A DNA stretch of 64,000 bases from Spirochaetota bacterium (GTDB taxonomy: Bacteria > Spirochaetota > UBA12135 > COTS27 > JAFLEE01), in the NCBI GenBank assembly GCA_017302015.1, contig JAFLEE010000014.1:1-64000 (forward strand), given 5' to 3'. The stretch's first letter is position 1, and the number at the start of each line of letters is the position of its first letter. This document shows, piece by piece, positions 8,504 to 16,897 of this stretch. Under the pieces are notes generated by a model that saw nothing but the letters and a program-made list of their open reading frames with translations, did no database searches and had not been told where the DNA came from. Made by a program: the position numbers and the translations under genes.

Positions 8504-10612
8504 ATGTTGGCCCTGTCCCGCCATTCGATGCTTCTGCTCCCCATCCTGTTCGGCGCCACGCTGGCCCTCTCGGCGGGCCCCGGGGGAAAAGCCAACGTGC
8601 TCATCCCCATGGATAAGATCGAAGGCGTGGTGAAGGTCAAAGGCGTCGCCACGCCTGCCGAAGCCTTTACCGTGCAACTCGCCGAGACCCGAAACAACCC
8701 CGTGGAGGGCGACGGCGCCGTATCGATCCAGTTCACCCACACGGTCGTCAAAGGGCCGGGCGATTATGTTCGAATGGAAGTCTCCATCCCCCGCGGCGCG
8801 CTCGATCTCACCAAGGGCGCGGCCTATCTTCATTTCAAGGCGCCGAAACTCCCCGTCGGTGGTTCCTACTATTTGCTCATGGAGAGCCCCGGGGCCAATG
8901 CGGTATTGCCCCTGAGCAATTTCCGGGAAACCTTGAACGGCTTCCGCGCCATCCCCCTTTCCCGGGGGCTCCTGGAAACCTTGAAAGGCACGGCCGCGCG
9001 CATCGATCCATCCACCTTGACCCGGATCTTCCTGGGCATGGCCAATATCCCCGTCTCCGATGGGGGCGTGGTCGAAATCGACGCGGTTACCGATCGGCCC
9101 CTGGCTCCCTTGCTTTTTGCGGAAGTCGCCAGCGCGGCGCCCACGATCGAGCCCGCAGCCCCTTCCAAGCCCGAGAGCCCGTTGCGCATCGTGACGAATA
9201 CCCCGTACGTGCACCTGAAAGATTACCGGGCGTATGAAGATTGGGAAACCAAGGGCGTCCGGTCTTATCCCGCCCCCGCGGGGGCGCCCATGGCCCAAGG
9301 GGTCCAGGCTGTCTTTCGCGCCGGGGGGAAATCCTACGACATTCCCCTCTACTCGGCGCCGGTGTACGCCGGAGAGGCCTGCCACGGGTCCATCGACTCG
9401 ACGGTGGAGGGGGAAGTGGAAATCCAGGTGGATGGGGAACTTCCCGCCGCCGTGAAGGTGCGCCCCCTTTCCAAGGGCATCGCCGCCATGGTGAAGGGAA
9501 AGTCCATCCGATTCAAGATCCCCGGCCCCGGGAAGTACAGCATCGAATTGGATGAGCGCCTTGAGCGGGCCGTGCACCTGTTCGTCAACCCGCTGGAGAA
9601 GAATCCGCCCCTGCCCGATACGCCCGGCGTCGTCTATTTCGGCCCCGGCTACCACGACCAGGTCGGAATGATCAACCTCACCAACGGCCAGACGCTCTAC
9701 GTCGCCGGCGGGGCCTACCTCTACCGCGCCCGCGTCCAAGTGAAAGACGCCGACCGGGTCACCGTGCGCGGGCGTGGCATCGTGGACACGGCGGGCCGCT
9801 GGAATAACTACCAGAAAGACCCGCTGACCACCCATTGCCTGGGGGCCCTGAACACGCGCCACCTCACGGTGGAAGGCCTCACCTTCCTCGACGCCGAAAC
9901 CTTCTGCACGGTTTATCGGCGTTCTTCCGACCTGCGCATCCGCAACGTCAAGATCATCGCCAAGGATGGCAACACCGACCAGAACGACCTGGTGGGTTGC
10001 CAGCGGGTGCACGTCTCCGACGTGTTCTACCGGGGGTATGACGACGGCATTGTCGTCAAGGTGGCCATCGAGGCCCGAGACCTGCACAGCTGCGAGATCC
10101 TGGCCGAGAACTCGGTGATCTGGACCGACAAGGCCCACGCCCTCACGGTGGGCACCGAGGTGCTCAACAACGTCTACCACGTGGTGTTCACCAACATCGA
10201 CGTGCTGCACGTGCGGGAGCCCCGGGATAACTCGCGGGCGCTCGCCATCCACGTGGGCGATAACGGGACGGTCCACGACGTCATCTTCGACGACATCCGC
10301 ATCGAGAACCTCTCGCCCCCCTTCGCAAATAACGGCATCGACCTCATCCAGGTGGAGGTGAAACCCAACGTCTATTCCAAGACGGGCTTGCCCGGCCATG
10401 TGCGAAATATCCTGTTCCGGAATATCCAATTGGGCTCGGCGCCGTTCTTCCCCCGGACCGATCTCAAGGGCTTCGACGCCGATCATACGGTCGAGGGCAT
10501 CACGTTCGAAAACATCCGCATTCTGGGGACGAACGTGATGGACTTAAACGGCCTCCAGGTGATGACCAACCAATGGGTGCGGGGGATCACGGTGCGAAAC
10601 AAAGCCCCGTGA
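8504..10612 (+). CDS. Secreted right-handed beta-helix enzyme (GH28/GH49-like)
   Basis: A 702-residue protein with a signal peptide (about residues 1-27), an N-terminal beta-rich half and a C-terminal parallel beta-helix from about residue 390. The helix coils carry clustered Asp residues (G-N-T-D-Q-N-D, G-Y-D-D-G), as in polygalacturonase-type GH28 and dextranase-type GH49 enzymes, which use Asp catalysis. I chose ATG 8504 for its AGGAG site and the signal peptide; a longer frame from 8315 crosses the promoter. The stop overlaps the GntR start by 4 bp. Substrate is probably a plant or microbial polysaccharide, not further resolved. Confidence 0.7.
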   Translation: MLALSRHSMLLLPILFGATLALSAGPGGKANVLIPMDKIEGVVKVKGVATPAEAFTVQLAETRNNPVEGDGAVSIQFTHTVVKGPGDYVRMEVSIPRGALDLTKGAAYLHFKAPKLPVGGSYYLLMESPGANAVLPLSNFRETLNGFRAIPLSRGLLETLKGTAARIDPSTLTRIFLGMANIPVSDGGVVEIDAVTDRPLAPLLFAEVASAAPTIEPAAPSKPESPLRIVTNTPYVHLKDYRAYEDWETKGVRSYPAPAGAPMAQGVQAVFRAGGKSYDIPLYSAPVYAGEACHGSIDSTVEGEVEIQVDGELPAAVKVRPLSKGIAAMVKGKSIRFKIPGPGKYSIELDERLERAVHLFVNPLEKNPPLPDTPGVVYFGPGYHDQVGMINLTNGQTLYVAGGAYLYRARVQVKDADRVTVRGRGIVDTAGRWNNYQKDPLTTHCLGALNTRHLTVEGLTFLDAETFCTVYRRSSDLRIRNVKIIAKDGNTDQNDLVGCQRVHVSDVFYRGYDDGIVVKVAIEARDLHSCEILAENSVIWTDKAHALTVGTEVLNNVYHVVFTNIDVLHVREPRDNSRALAIHVGDNGTVHDVIFDDIRIENLSPPFANNGIDLIQVEVKPNVYSKTGLPGHVRNILFRNIQLGSAPFFPRTDLKGFDADHTVEGITFENIRILGTNVMDLNGLQVMTNQWVRGITVRNKAP

Positions 10613-11730
10613 AGCGCGCCCGGGGTCGTCCCCCCAAGCGGCGCCCCAGACCCAAACGGGGCGCGCTCCCTCCCGCCCCTCCTTCGGAAAGGGCGCTGCA
10701 GGTTCGCCATTACCTCGCGGGGGAAGCGCGCGCCGGTCGGCTCACGGCAGGGACCCCAATCCCCTCCGCCCGCGACCTCGCCCGAACCCTGGGGGTGAGC
10801 CTCAATACCGTCACCAAGGCCTTCGGCCTGCTGCGCCAGGATGGGGTGCTCGCCGGCGAGAAAGGCCGGGGCACCTACCTGGCGACCACCTTGACCCGCG
10901 GCACGGTGCTCTTGATCCACAACCGATTCCGGGAAGGGCTCGGCCCCTTGTCCCTGTTCACCTTGTCGCTGGACCGCTCGGTGGAGCTGCTCCTCGAGAA
11001 AGCGGGCTACCAAGTCGCCCTGTGCCCCGTGGCGGAGGATGGGTCCGAAATCCCGCGCATCGCCATCATGGACCGGCTCGCCACCGGGCGTTTCGATTTC
11101 GCGGTGGACGTGGGCAGCGGCCGCTGGCACGGCGACTTTTCAAGGGCGGTCCAAAAGGCGGGCCTCGCGATGTACGCCATCCTTCCCCAGCTTGAAAATC
11201 CCCTCCACCGGGTCGTGGTGGGGTTTGATCTGGGCGATTTTCGTCGGAAGGCGCTCGAGGTTCTTGGGCCTCTCGGGGTTCGTCGCCCCCTTTGGCTCCA
11301 CCGGGCATCCTGGGTCCCCGCGCCTTCCGGCGATCGTCCCCTGGGGAACAGCTCCGACGCGAAGATCATCCCGGTTGATGCTCCCCTGCCCATCGGCGGG
11401 GACCTGGATGGCGGGGCCGCGATGTTCGACAAGGCGCTGGATCGGGACGGCTCGATGGATGGGGCGGTGGTGGAGAACGACGTGTGGGCGGAGGTACTCC
11501 AAACCCGGCTCCTGCACCGGGGGCTCAAGATCCCCCTGGTGGTGATGGCCAATCGGGCGCTGCCCCGGCATTTCGCCCTGCCGGTGACCCGCATCTTCGC
11601 GCCCCGCGAGAACCTCGGAGACCTGCTTTCGACCTGGTGGGCGGCCCCCACGGCGGGAAACCCCAAGGCGTGCCGCATCGATTTGCCATTCAGCGCCGAA
11701 CCGATGCCCGGCGTGGTTCCCGTGGGGTGA
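10609..11730 (+). CDS. GntR-family regulator with LacI-like sensor domain
   Basis: A 373-residue regulator. A basic N-terminal tail of about 25 residues precedes a GntR winged helix (I-P-S-A-R-D-L-A-R-T-L-G-V-S and G-R-G-T-Y-L), followed by a sugar-binding domain of the periplasmic-binding-protein type, as in AraR. The GTG at 10609 forms a GTGA overlap with the stop of the beta-helix gene, so the two are translationally coupled. It probably represses its own operon at 8472-8487 in response to a sugar (inference). Confidence 0.85.
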   Translation: MKRARGRPPKRRPRPKRGALPPAPPSERALQVRHYLAGEARAGRLTAGTPIPSARDLARTLGVSLNTVTKAFGLLRQDGVLAGEKGRGTYLATTLTRGTVLLIHNRFREGLGPLSLFTLSLDRSVELLLEKAGYQVALCPVAEDGSEIPRIAIMDRLATGRFDFAVDVGSGRWHGDFSRAVQKAGLAMYAILPQLENPLHRVVVGFDLGDFRRKALEVLGPLGVRRPLWLHRASWVPAPSGDRPLGNSSDAKIIPVDAPLPIGGDLDGGAAMFDKALDRDGSMDGAVVENDVWAEVLQTRLLHRGLKIPLVVMANRALPRHFALPVTRIFAPRENLGDLLSTWWAAPTAGNPKACRIDLPFSAEPMPGVVPVG

Positions 11731-11855
11731 GGCGGGATTGGCCGACCCACTCATGGCCGCCAGCGATCCCGTTTGGGCCGCATCGCGCCGATTGGCAGGA
11801 AGGATCGGGGCCGCAGGTGCCGGCATTGACGCAGGGCTTTCTCCGGCCTTTAATA

Positions 11856-11871
11856 GTATCAGTAATGATAC
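11856..11871. promoter_or_regulatory. Palindrome downstream of the GntR gene, possible second operator
   Basis: GTATCA-GTAA-TGATAC is a 16-bp palindrome that shares GTATCA with the palindrome at 8472-8487. No gene starts after it because the IS256 copy begins 31 bp later, so it may be the promoter region of a gene lost when the IS arrived. Confidence 0.35.
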
Positions 11872-11902
11872 ATAAGAAACCCCGGCGCGAATCCTGGCTT
11901 CA

Positions 11903-13228
11903 GGTAACGTCAAATTTCTTTCGCACATTCACGACCACCCCTGTCAGCCTTAAGCAGCATTCATCACGGGCCTCCGGTAGATTTTGAGATATCGGTGGGT
12001 GCCCCATTTGGTCGAGGAAACGAACCGTAGACGGGCTGCGACCAACATGAGCGCCGAGCAGCCATCAGGGAAGGCGCCTACCACACGCGTGCGACGACGT
12101 ACCTCACGGTTAATCCGCTCCATCGGGTTGTGGGTCCGAATTTTCGTCCAATGACTGCGTGGGAAGCGCATGAAAGTGATTGTCTCCTCAATGCCGGATT
12201 CGATTAACGCGGCGGCCTGCTGGAGTTTCATCTTTCTAAGTTTCTTCACCACGAGGCGGGCTTTGGCAAGGGCGGCACTGCGGTCTTCCTGGGCATGGAT
12301 GGCTTTGAGCATTGCGGCCACTTCTCGGCCGTGCTTGCGAGGGGTCACCCCGAAGACATTTCGGTAGAAATGCACGACACAACGTTGCCATTTCGCTTGG
12401 GGGAAGATCTCCCCGAGCGATTCTACGAACCCCAGGGCCTTGTCCGAAATCACTAGCTTCACCTTCTGCAACCCTCGCTCTTTTAGGTGGCGGAGAAAAC
12501 GGAGCCAACTATCCTTATCTTCCTTGCTTCCCTCGCAAACCCCCAGAATTTCCCGGTGACCATCAAGATTCACCCCGAAGGCGACGAGGACACTCACGTT
12601 CTTATAATGGCCGCCCCAGCTGCGGTTGAGCCAAATGCCGTCCAAGTAGAGGTAGACGTATTCGGGCGCTAGTTTCTGGTTGTGCCAGGCATCGATCTTT
12701 TCATAAAGCTGTTTATTGAGGTTACTGATCGTTCCAGGGGAAACCTTGGAACCCCAGAGTGCTTCTGTTATGTTTTCGACGCGTCTTACCGATACCCCTG
12801 CCAGATACATCTCCATGAGGGCTTCCTCGACCGAGATCATTTTGCGCCGATACCGTTCGATGATGGCACTTTCAAAGGGTAGGCTCCGGAGCTTGGGCAT
12901 CTTTAGGGTCACGCTCCCCAGCGGGGTTTCAAGTTTCCGTGCGTAGTGCCCGGCACGGGTGGTTTTCCGCCCCGGGCTCCTTTCGTAGCGTGAAGCCTGT
13001 GCAATCTGCTGGGCCTCGCCATCCAGGAGCTGGTTGAGGGTGTCCGCGACCGTGCCCTCGACCAGCGTTTTGAGATGTTCCTCCACCTGGTGCCTATCAA
13101 TTTTTATTGCATTTTCGACCAAACTTGCCGATGATTTCATTGGTCCCTCCGTTGCGGGTTTGTTGGCAATTCATTCTCGCCAACAGGGGGGCCTTTTTTA
13201 AATCTGAGAAAGATATTTTACGCTACCA
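11903..13228 (-). mobile_element. IS256-family insertion sequence, copy 2
   Basis: Its termini match copy 1 (left GGTAACGTCAAAT, right ending ACGCTACC). The 8-bp flanks differ: TGGCTTCA on the left and ACACCGGT on the right. Loss of the duplication suggests recombination between IS copies or an IS-adjacent deletion. The right flank lies inside an IS481-like transposase gene, whose C-terminal part is gone. Confidence 0.92.
11950..13140 (-). CDS. IS256-family transposase, second copy
   Basis: A 396-residue transposase about 96% identical to that at 1391-2581, with the same DDE residues and an intact frame. The differences cluster in the N-terminal 60 residues and around the first catalytic Asp (K/N and E/K changes). 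It is probably still functional. Confidence 0.95.
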   Translation of the reverse strand: MKSSASLVENAIKIDRHQVEEHLKTLVEGTVADTLNQLLDGEAQQIAQASRYERSPGRKTTRAGHYARKLETPLGSVTLKMPKLRSLPFESAIIERYRRKMISVEEALMEMYLAGVSVRRVENITEALWGSKVSPGTISNLNKQLYEKIDAWHNQKLAPEYVYLYLDGIWLNRSWGGHYKNVSVLVAFGVNLDGHREILGVCEGSKEDKDSWLRFLRHLKERGLQKVKLVISDKALGFVESLGEIFPQAKWQRCVVHFYRNVFGVTPRKHGREVAAMLKAIHAQEDRSAALAKARLVVKKLRKMKLQQAAALIESGIEETITFMRFPRSHWTKIRTHNPMERINREVRRRTRVVGAFPDGCSALMLVAARLRFVSSTKWGTHRYLKIYRRPVMNAA

Positions 13229-13855
13229 CACCGGTAATTGGGACACCATTGTCAGTCCGGATTCGCGTAGGAAGGCCATATTCTTTAAAGAGCCAAAAAA
13301 ACAACTTCTTTGCGCCGAAATTTTCAGTAGATAGAAGTCCATGGGCAGCAAACAGATAGCGACTATAGGCGTCTGTGACTGTCAGGGGGGTGCAACACTC
13401 GCCATCGCCTGTTTTGAACTGTCCTTTGAAGTCCGCACACCAGACATCGTTAGGGGCCAAAATGTTGCTGTGCGGTTTACCGGGGTGCCCATTGACTCTT
13501 CGTCGCCGCTTGCGTCAAATCATCCCGTTCCTTCCGAGGATGCCACAGACCGTAGAGCAGTGGGGCAATTCTCAGTCAGGATAATTACGCGCTACGGCAA
13601 TAAAGACCTTTTAGCCTCCCAGGTCGGGTGGCGCAGGCGGGTAGCGATCAAAGCCTGCTCGATTTTAGGGGCTGTCTTCGTAGGGCTTTTACGTAGTCGC
13701 TGGGATTTTGGCACAAGGCCAGCAGGGCCCTCTTTGATGTAGCGGTCCAAAATTCCATATCCAGTATTTCGACCGATGTTGTAACGGTCACAAAATTCGC
13801 TCATGGTATGACGCTTTTTCAAGTAGTCAGAAAGAAACGGAATTTTTTTGTCCAT
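13229..13855 (-). pseudogene. IS481-like transposase, frameshifted and truncated
   Basis: From ATG 13855 the minus strand reads an N-terminal helix-turn-helix segment (starts M-D-K-K-I-P-F-L, includes Y-N-I-G-R-N-T-G-Y). After a frameshift and in-frame stops it continues as the DDE core with W-C-A-D-F-K-G, L-T-V-T-D-A-Y-S-R-Y and I-R-T-D-N-G-V-P, holding two of the three catalytic acidic residues. The sequence stops at the IS256 end five residues after R-T-D-N-G, so the third catalytic residue is lost. Confidence 0.8.
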
Positions 13856-13962
13856 TGGGGTTACTTTTCTCCATGGCATTGGGCACCTCTCGGTGCTACA
13901 ATGTCGGGAAAGTGTCACCAATGTCCCCCTACTAAAGTGTCACCCAGGTCAGGGGACCATAC
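13229..13962 (-). mobile_element. IS481-like element truncated by IS256
   Basis: The outer end (13850-13962) is identical over 113 bp to 13-125. The inner end is cut by the IS256 copy at 13228/13229. Only the N-terminal and central parts of the transposase remain. The element has the same orientation as the one at the left edge of the window. Confidence 0.75.
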
Positions 13963-14030
13963 CTACCAAGGGCCCAACAAAGCGCCACTTCGGACGCCGC
14001 TGCGGCGACGCTGAGATCGGATGTTCGGCC

Positions 14031-14915
14031 CTAACCATCTTTCGATCCGGGCTTCGCCACCGAATCCCGCTGCACCAGAATCGCCTGGGCGAACTCGCGG
14101 ATCGGGGTGCGGTCGCCGGCCCACAGGCGCGAGAGGGCTTCCACGCATTGGGCGCCGGCGGCGCCCTGGTTGAGGTCAACGCTCGTCAAGGGGGGTTGGA
14201 GGAAGGCGTCGAAATCCAAGTTATCGACGCCCACGAGGGAAAGGTCGCGGGGCAGGCTCACGCCCAAGCGCGTCGCGGCGTGCATGAGGGGCGGTAGATC
14301 GAAATCGGTGGTGGAGAACAGGGCGGTGGTCTTTTCGAGGACTGATTTGAGCCGGCGCGGGTTTCGGAAATATTCCGGAGCGGGGACGGACTCGAGGTCG
14401 AGGACCATGTCGTCGGAGGCCGGGAGTTCCCTCGCCTCGAGCCAACGCCGCCAGCATTTCTGGCGCAAGCGTTGCGCGGGGCCGTTCTTGATGAGGAGGC
14501 CGATGTGCCGATGGCCGTGCTCGAATAGGTGCTCGAGGGCCCGGCGCACGACCTCTTCTTCATCGATGGCCACCCAGTGCTGGGTCGGCCCATCGACCGT
14601 GTAGGCGGAGGAACCGTAACCCAATACGGGGAGCGCTTTTCCGATGGAGACGGCGAGGTTTTTGGCGCCAACAGGATTGCGATGGACGATGATCGCCGAG
14701 AGATCGGGAAAGATGTCGCCCAGTTCATCGAGATGGCTCTCGATGAAGTCGAGGGCAGCGAAGTGAGCCACCGTATCGCCGCGCTGGGTGGCGGCGCCGT
14801 GGGCGACCCCGTGGAAGAAGGTGGCCGCCGTGGAGCGCGAAACCCCGCCCCGCCCGTCATAGGCCACCAGGATGCTACGATACTTTCCTTTCACGGCAGA
14901 ACTATATTTTAACAA
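14031..14915 (-). CDS. LacI-type sensor protein lacking a DNA-binding domain
   Basis: A protein of up to 294 residues that matches only the effector-binding part of LacI regulators: alternating beta/alpha segments, H-L-F-E-H-G-H-R-H-I-G-L-L and the G-V-D-N-L-D-F family signature near the C-terminus. No helix-turn-helix precedes it. The frame opens with TTG at 14915 in an AT-rich stretch that looks like a promoter; a GTG at 14894 is an equally good start. It may be a regulator that lost its N-terminus, or a stand-alone sugar sensor. No enzyme gene is directly coupled to it. Confidence 0.7.
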   Translation of the reverse strand: MLKYSSAVKGKYRSILVAYDGRGGVSRSTAATFFHGVAHGAATQRGDTVAHFAALDFIESHLDELGDIFPDLSAIIVHRNPVGAKNLAVSIGKALPVLGYGSSAYTVDGPTQHWVAIDEEEVVRRALEHLFEHGHRHIGLLIKNGPAQRLRQKCWRRWLEARELPASDDMVLDLESVPAPEYFRNPRRLKSVLEKTTALFSTTDFDLPPLMHAATRLGVSLPRDLSLVGVDNLDFDAFLQPPLTSVDLNQGAAGAQCVEALSRLWAGDRTPIREFAQAILVQRDSVAKPGSKDG

Positions 14916-15371
14916 ACAGAAAAATCAACCCTTCGCCGGGGAGCCGTGGGTGCCATTTCGGATACCGGGGGGAGGGAATCGCCGCCAGGTCGGGAGTTCC
15001 TGGGCCCTATCGTTGGATTCTACTCAGGATCCCGTGGACGATGCGAAGACGCTTAGTGTTCTCCGGGACGACGCTGGCCGAGCGGGGCGCCGCATTCATG
15101 ATCGACCTCTCGCCGAAAGTGGCGACCGCGCAGAGGGTGCGGCGCTTTTGCACCCACGGCGCCACCCTTTTTTCCAAGGGGCTGGTCAAAGGCAGCACGA
15201 TCGGGTGCCGAAAACACAACCGCGGCTTCGATGCCCCCATCGGTCGCCCGGTGTGCACCCGTGTGCGTGCCCCGCGGGGTCCACCCGGCGAGGGAAGTCG
15301 ACGGGTTCACCCAGATGAAGGCCCGCCCCCGGGATACGGGAGAAAGTGGAGGCCACGACCCCTGGGTTCGG
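14916..15371. other. Region without recognisable gene
   Basis: About 450 bp of GC-rich sequence after an AT-rich promoter-like stretch. Open frames exist on both strands but none has convincing protein composition. It may be decayed coding sequence belonging to the reductase remnant that follows. Confidence 0.35.
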
Positions 15372-15740
15372 AAGGTCGTCTCCAACCGCCTGGTCACGCC
15401 TTTCATCCGGGAACACTAACTCGGCTCACCCTCGGGGGCCCCCCTGCCCGCCGATGAACCCGGGCAATTCATGCGATTCGCAATCCCGTCCTTCGGAAAA
15501 CGGGGCGTGGCCTAGGCCACGCTCGGTGAACTTGGGGAACTCTATGGGAGGATGCGCCTCCTCGACCAGCGGGCCCGGCTCCCCGGAGCGGTCACCCGAA
15601 ACTAGTCCCTGGCCTCCCATCCCGATCCGCGCGCCGTCGGCTTCTATCAAAGCGGCCCCCCGAGCATGATGAAGGCCGTCCGTGAAATACTGGCGGCTTT
15701 CCAGGTTCCAGCAGATCATATCGCGTCGGATGGGTTCTGA
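15372..15740 (+). pseudogene. Ferredoxin-NADP-reductase-like oxidoreductase remnant
   Basis: One plus-strand frame reads K-V-V-S-N-R-L-V-T-P-F-I-R, then after a TAA (15417) P-A-D-E-P-G-Q-F-M-R-F-A-I-P. After two further in-frame stops it reads F-Y-Q-S-G-P-P-S-M-M-K-A-V-R, ending at TGA 15738-15740. These match the FAD-binding start and the NAD-binding end of FNR-type reductases such as phthalate dioxygenase reductase. The middle is deleted, so the gene is dead. Confidence 0.5.
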
Positions 15741-15854
15741 GCGCGAGGGAGTGGGCGGTCTCCCCCCCGAACAACCTTCCCACCGCCCTAGCGCCCCGAA
15801 AAGTTCGGGGGAAATGCCTCGCCACCGGACCGCAACCCGAACAAGGAGCCCGTC

Positions 15855-16688
15855 TTGAAGCTACAACTCGCCCGCCACCTCTGGGGCGTCGACCTCCGCC
15901 AGGGTCTGGAGCCCTTCGGTAAACATTGGAGGGATTTCGGCTATCAAATCATCGAATGCGGGATCCCCGGGGATGGTCCCGACCGAGACCTCCACGCCTT
16001 CCGGAAAACCTATGGCTTCGGATGGATCGCCATGGTCTTCACCCGCGCTCCCAAGCCGGGAGGCGGGGTGGCCGACCACCTGCAGAGCCTACGTGCCCAA
16101 ATTGAGGCGGCCCTTCCCCACAAGCCCCTCTTCATCAATTCCCATTCGGGGAGCGATACATGGGAATGGGAACAAAACCTCGAATTTTTCCGCGGGGCGC
16201 TCGCGCTTGAAAAGAGTTTCGGAATCGCATTGAGCCACGAAACCCACCGGCAGCGGTCCTTCTCAACCCCGTGGATGACCCGCCGCGTGCTCGAAAATCT
16301 ACCCGAATTGAAGATCACAGCGGATTATAGCCACTGGGTGACCGTATGCGAACGCCTCCTTCCCGACATGGAGGAGACCCTCGCACTCTGCGCCGGGCGC
16401 GCCCTGCATGTCCACGCCCGGGTGGGCTTCGAAGAAGGACCCCAGGTGCCCGATCCCTTCGCCCCGGAGTGGTCCCATCACCTCGCGGCCCATGAACGGT
16501 GGTGGGAGGAAATTTGGGCCGACCAACGAAGGAGGGGCCTAGCCACGACGACCCTGACGCCCGAGTTTGGGCCCTTCCCCTATCTCCATCATTTGCCCTA
16601 CACGCAGGCGCCGGTGGCCGATCTGGCCAAAATCTGCGATGGAATCGCCGCACGTCAACGGAACCGATTCGACCCGAGTCCCCCCTAG
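15855..16688 (+). CDS. Sugar phosphate isomerase/epimerase-like TIM barrel
   Basis: A 277-residue protein with the layout of the xylose-isomerase-like/AP-endonuclease-2 TIM-barrel family. Candidate metal ligands are E129 (A-L-S-H-E-T-H), D157 (I-T-A-D-Y-S-H), a histidine in H-V-H-A-R-V-G and a glutamate in T-L-T-P-E-F-G-P, in the order expected for the family. The TTG start at 15855 is supported by AAGGAG seven bases upstream. There is no signal peptide, so it acts in the cytoplasm, presumably on a sugar or derivative produced by the island's enzymes. Substrate unknown. Confidence 0.78.
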   Translation: MKLQLARHLWGVDLRQGLEPFGKHWRDFGYQIIECGIPGDGPDRDLHAFRKTYGFGWIAMVFTRAPKPGGGVADHLQSLRAQIEAALPHKPLFINSHSGSDTWEWEQNLEFFRGALALEKSFGIALSHETHRQRSFSTPWMTRRVLENLPELKITADYSHWVTVCERLLPDMEETLALCAGRALHVHARVGFEEGPQVPDPFAPEWSHHLAAHERWWEEIWADQRRRGLATTTLTPEFGPFPYLHHLPYTQAPVADLAKICDGIAARQRNRFDPSPP

Positions 16689-16897
16689 GGCCCCGAGGGG
16701 CACGGTGATTTTCGATCCGCTTCCCGTGGTCGGGGCGGCCACTTCAGGGGCATGGACCCCGCCCACGTCGGCGGCCGGGTGTGGCCCCTTTTTAACCGTG
16801 GGGAACCGGAAAACTTGCTTGACCCCCCCAAAAGTCAACCGTGGCCGATGGCTTTGACCGAGCGGTTTCCATGGGCGATCTTTAGGCATGTACTCCT

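Noticed and set aside
8486-10486. Long minus-strand open frame of 666 codons
   Set aside because: It is antisense to the beta-helix enzyme gene. Its composition (Val, Gly, His, Asp-rich without hydrophobic pattern) is that of a shadow frame in GC-rich DNA.
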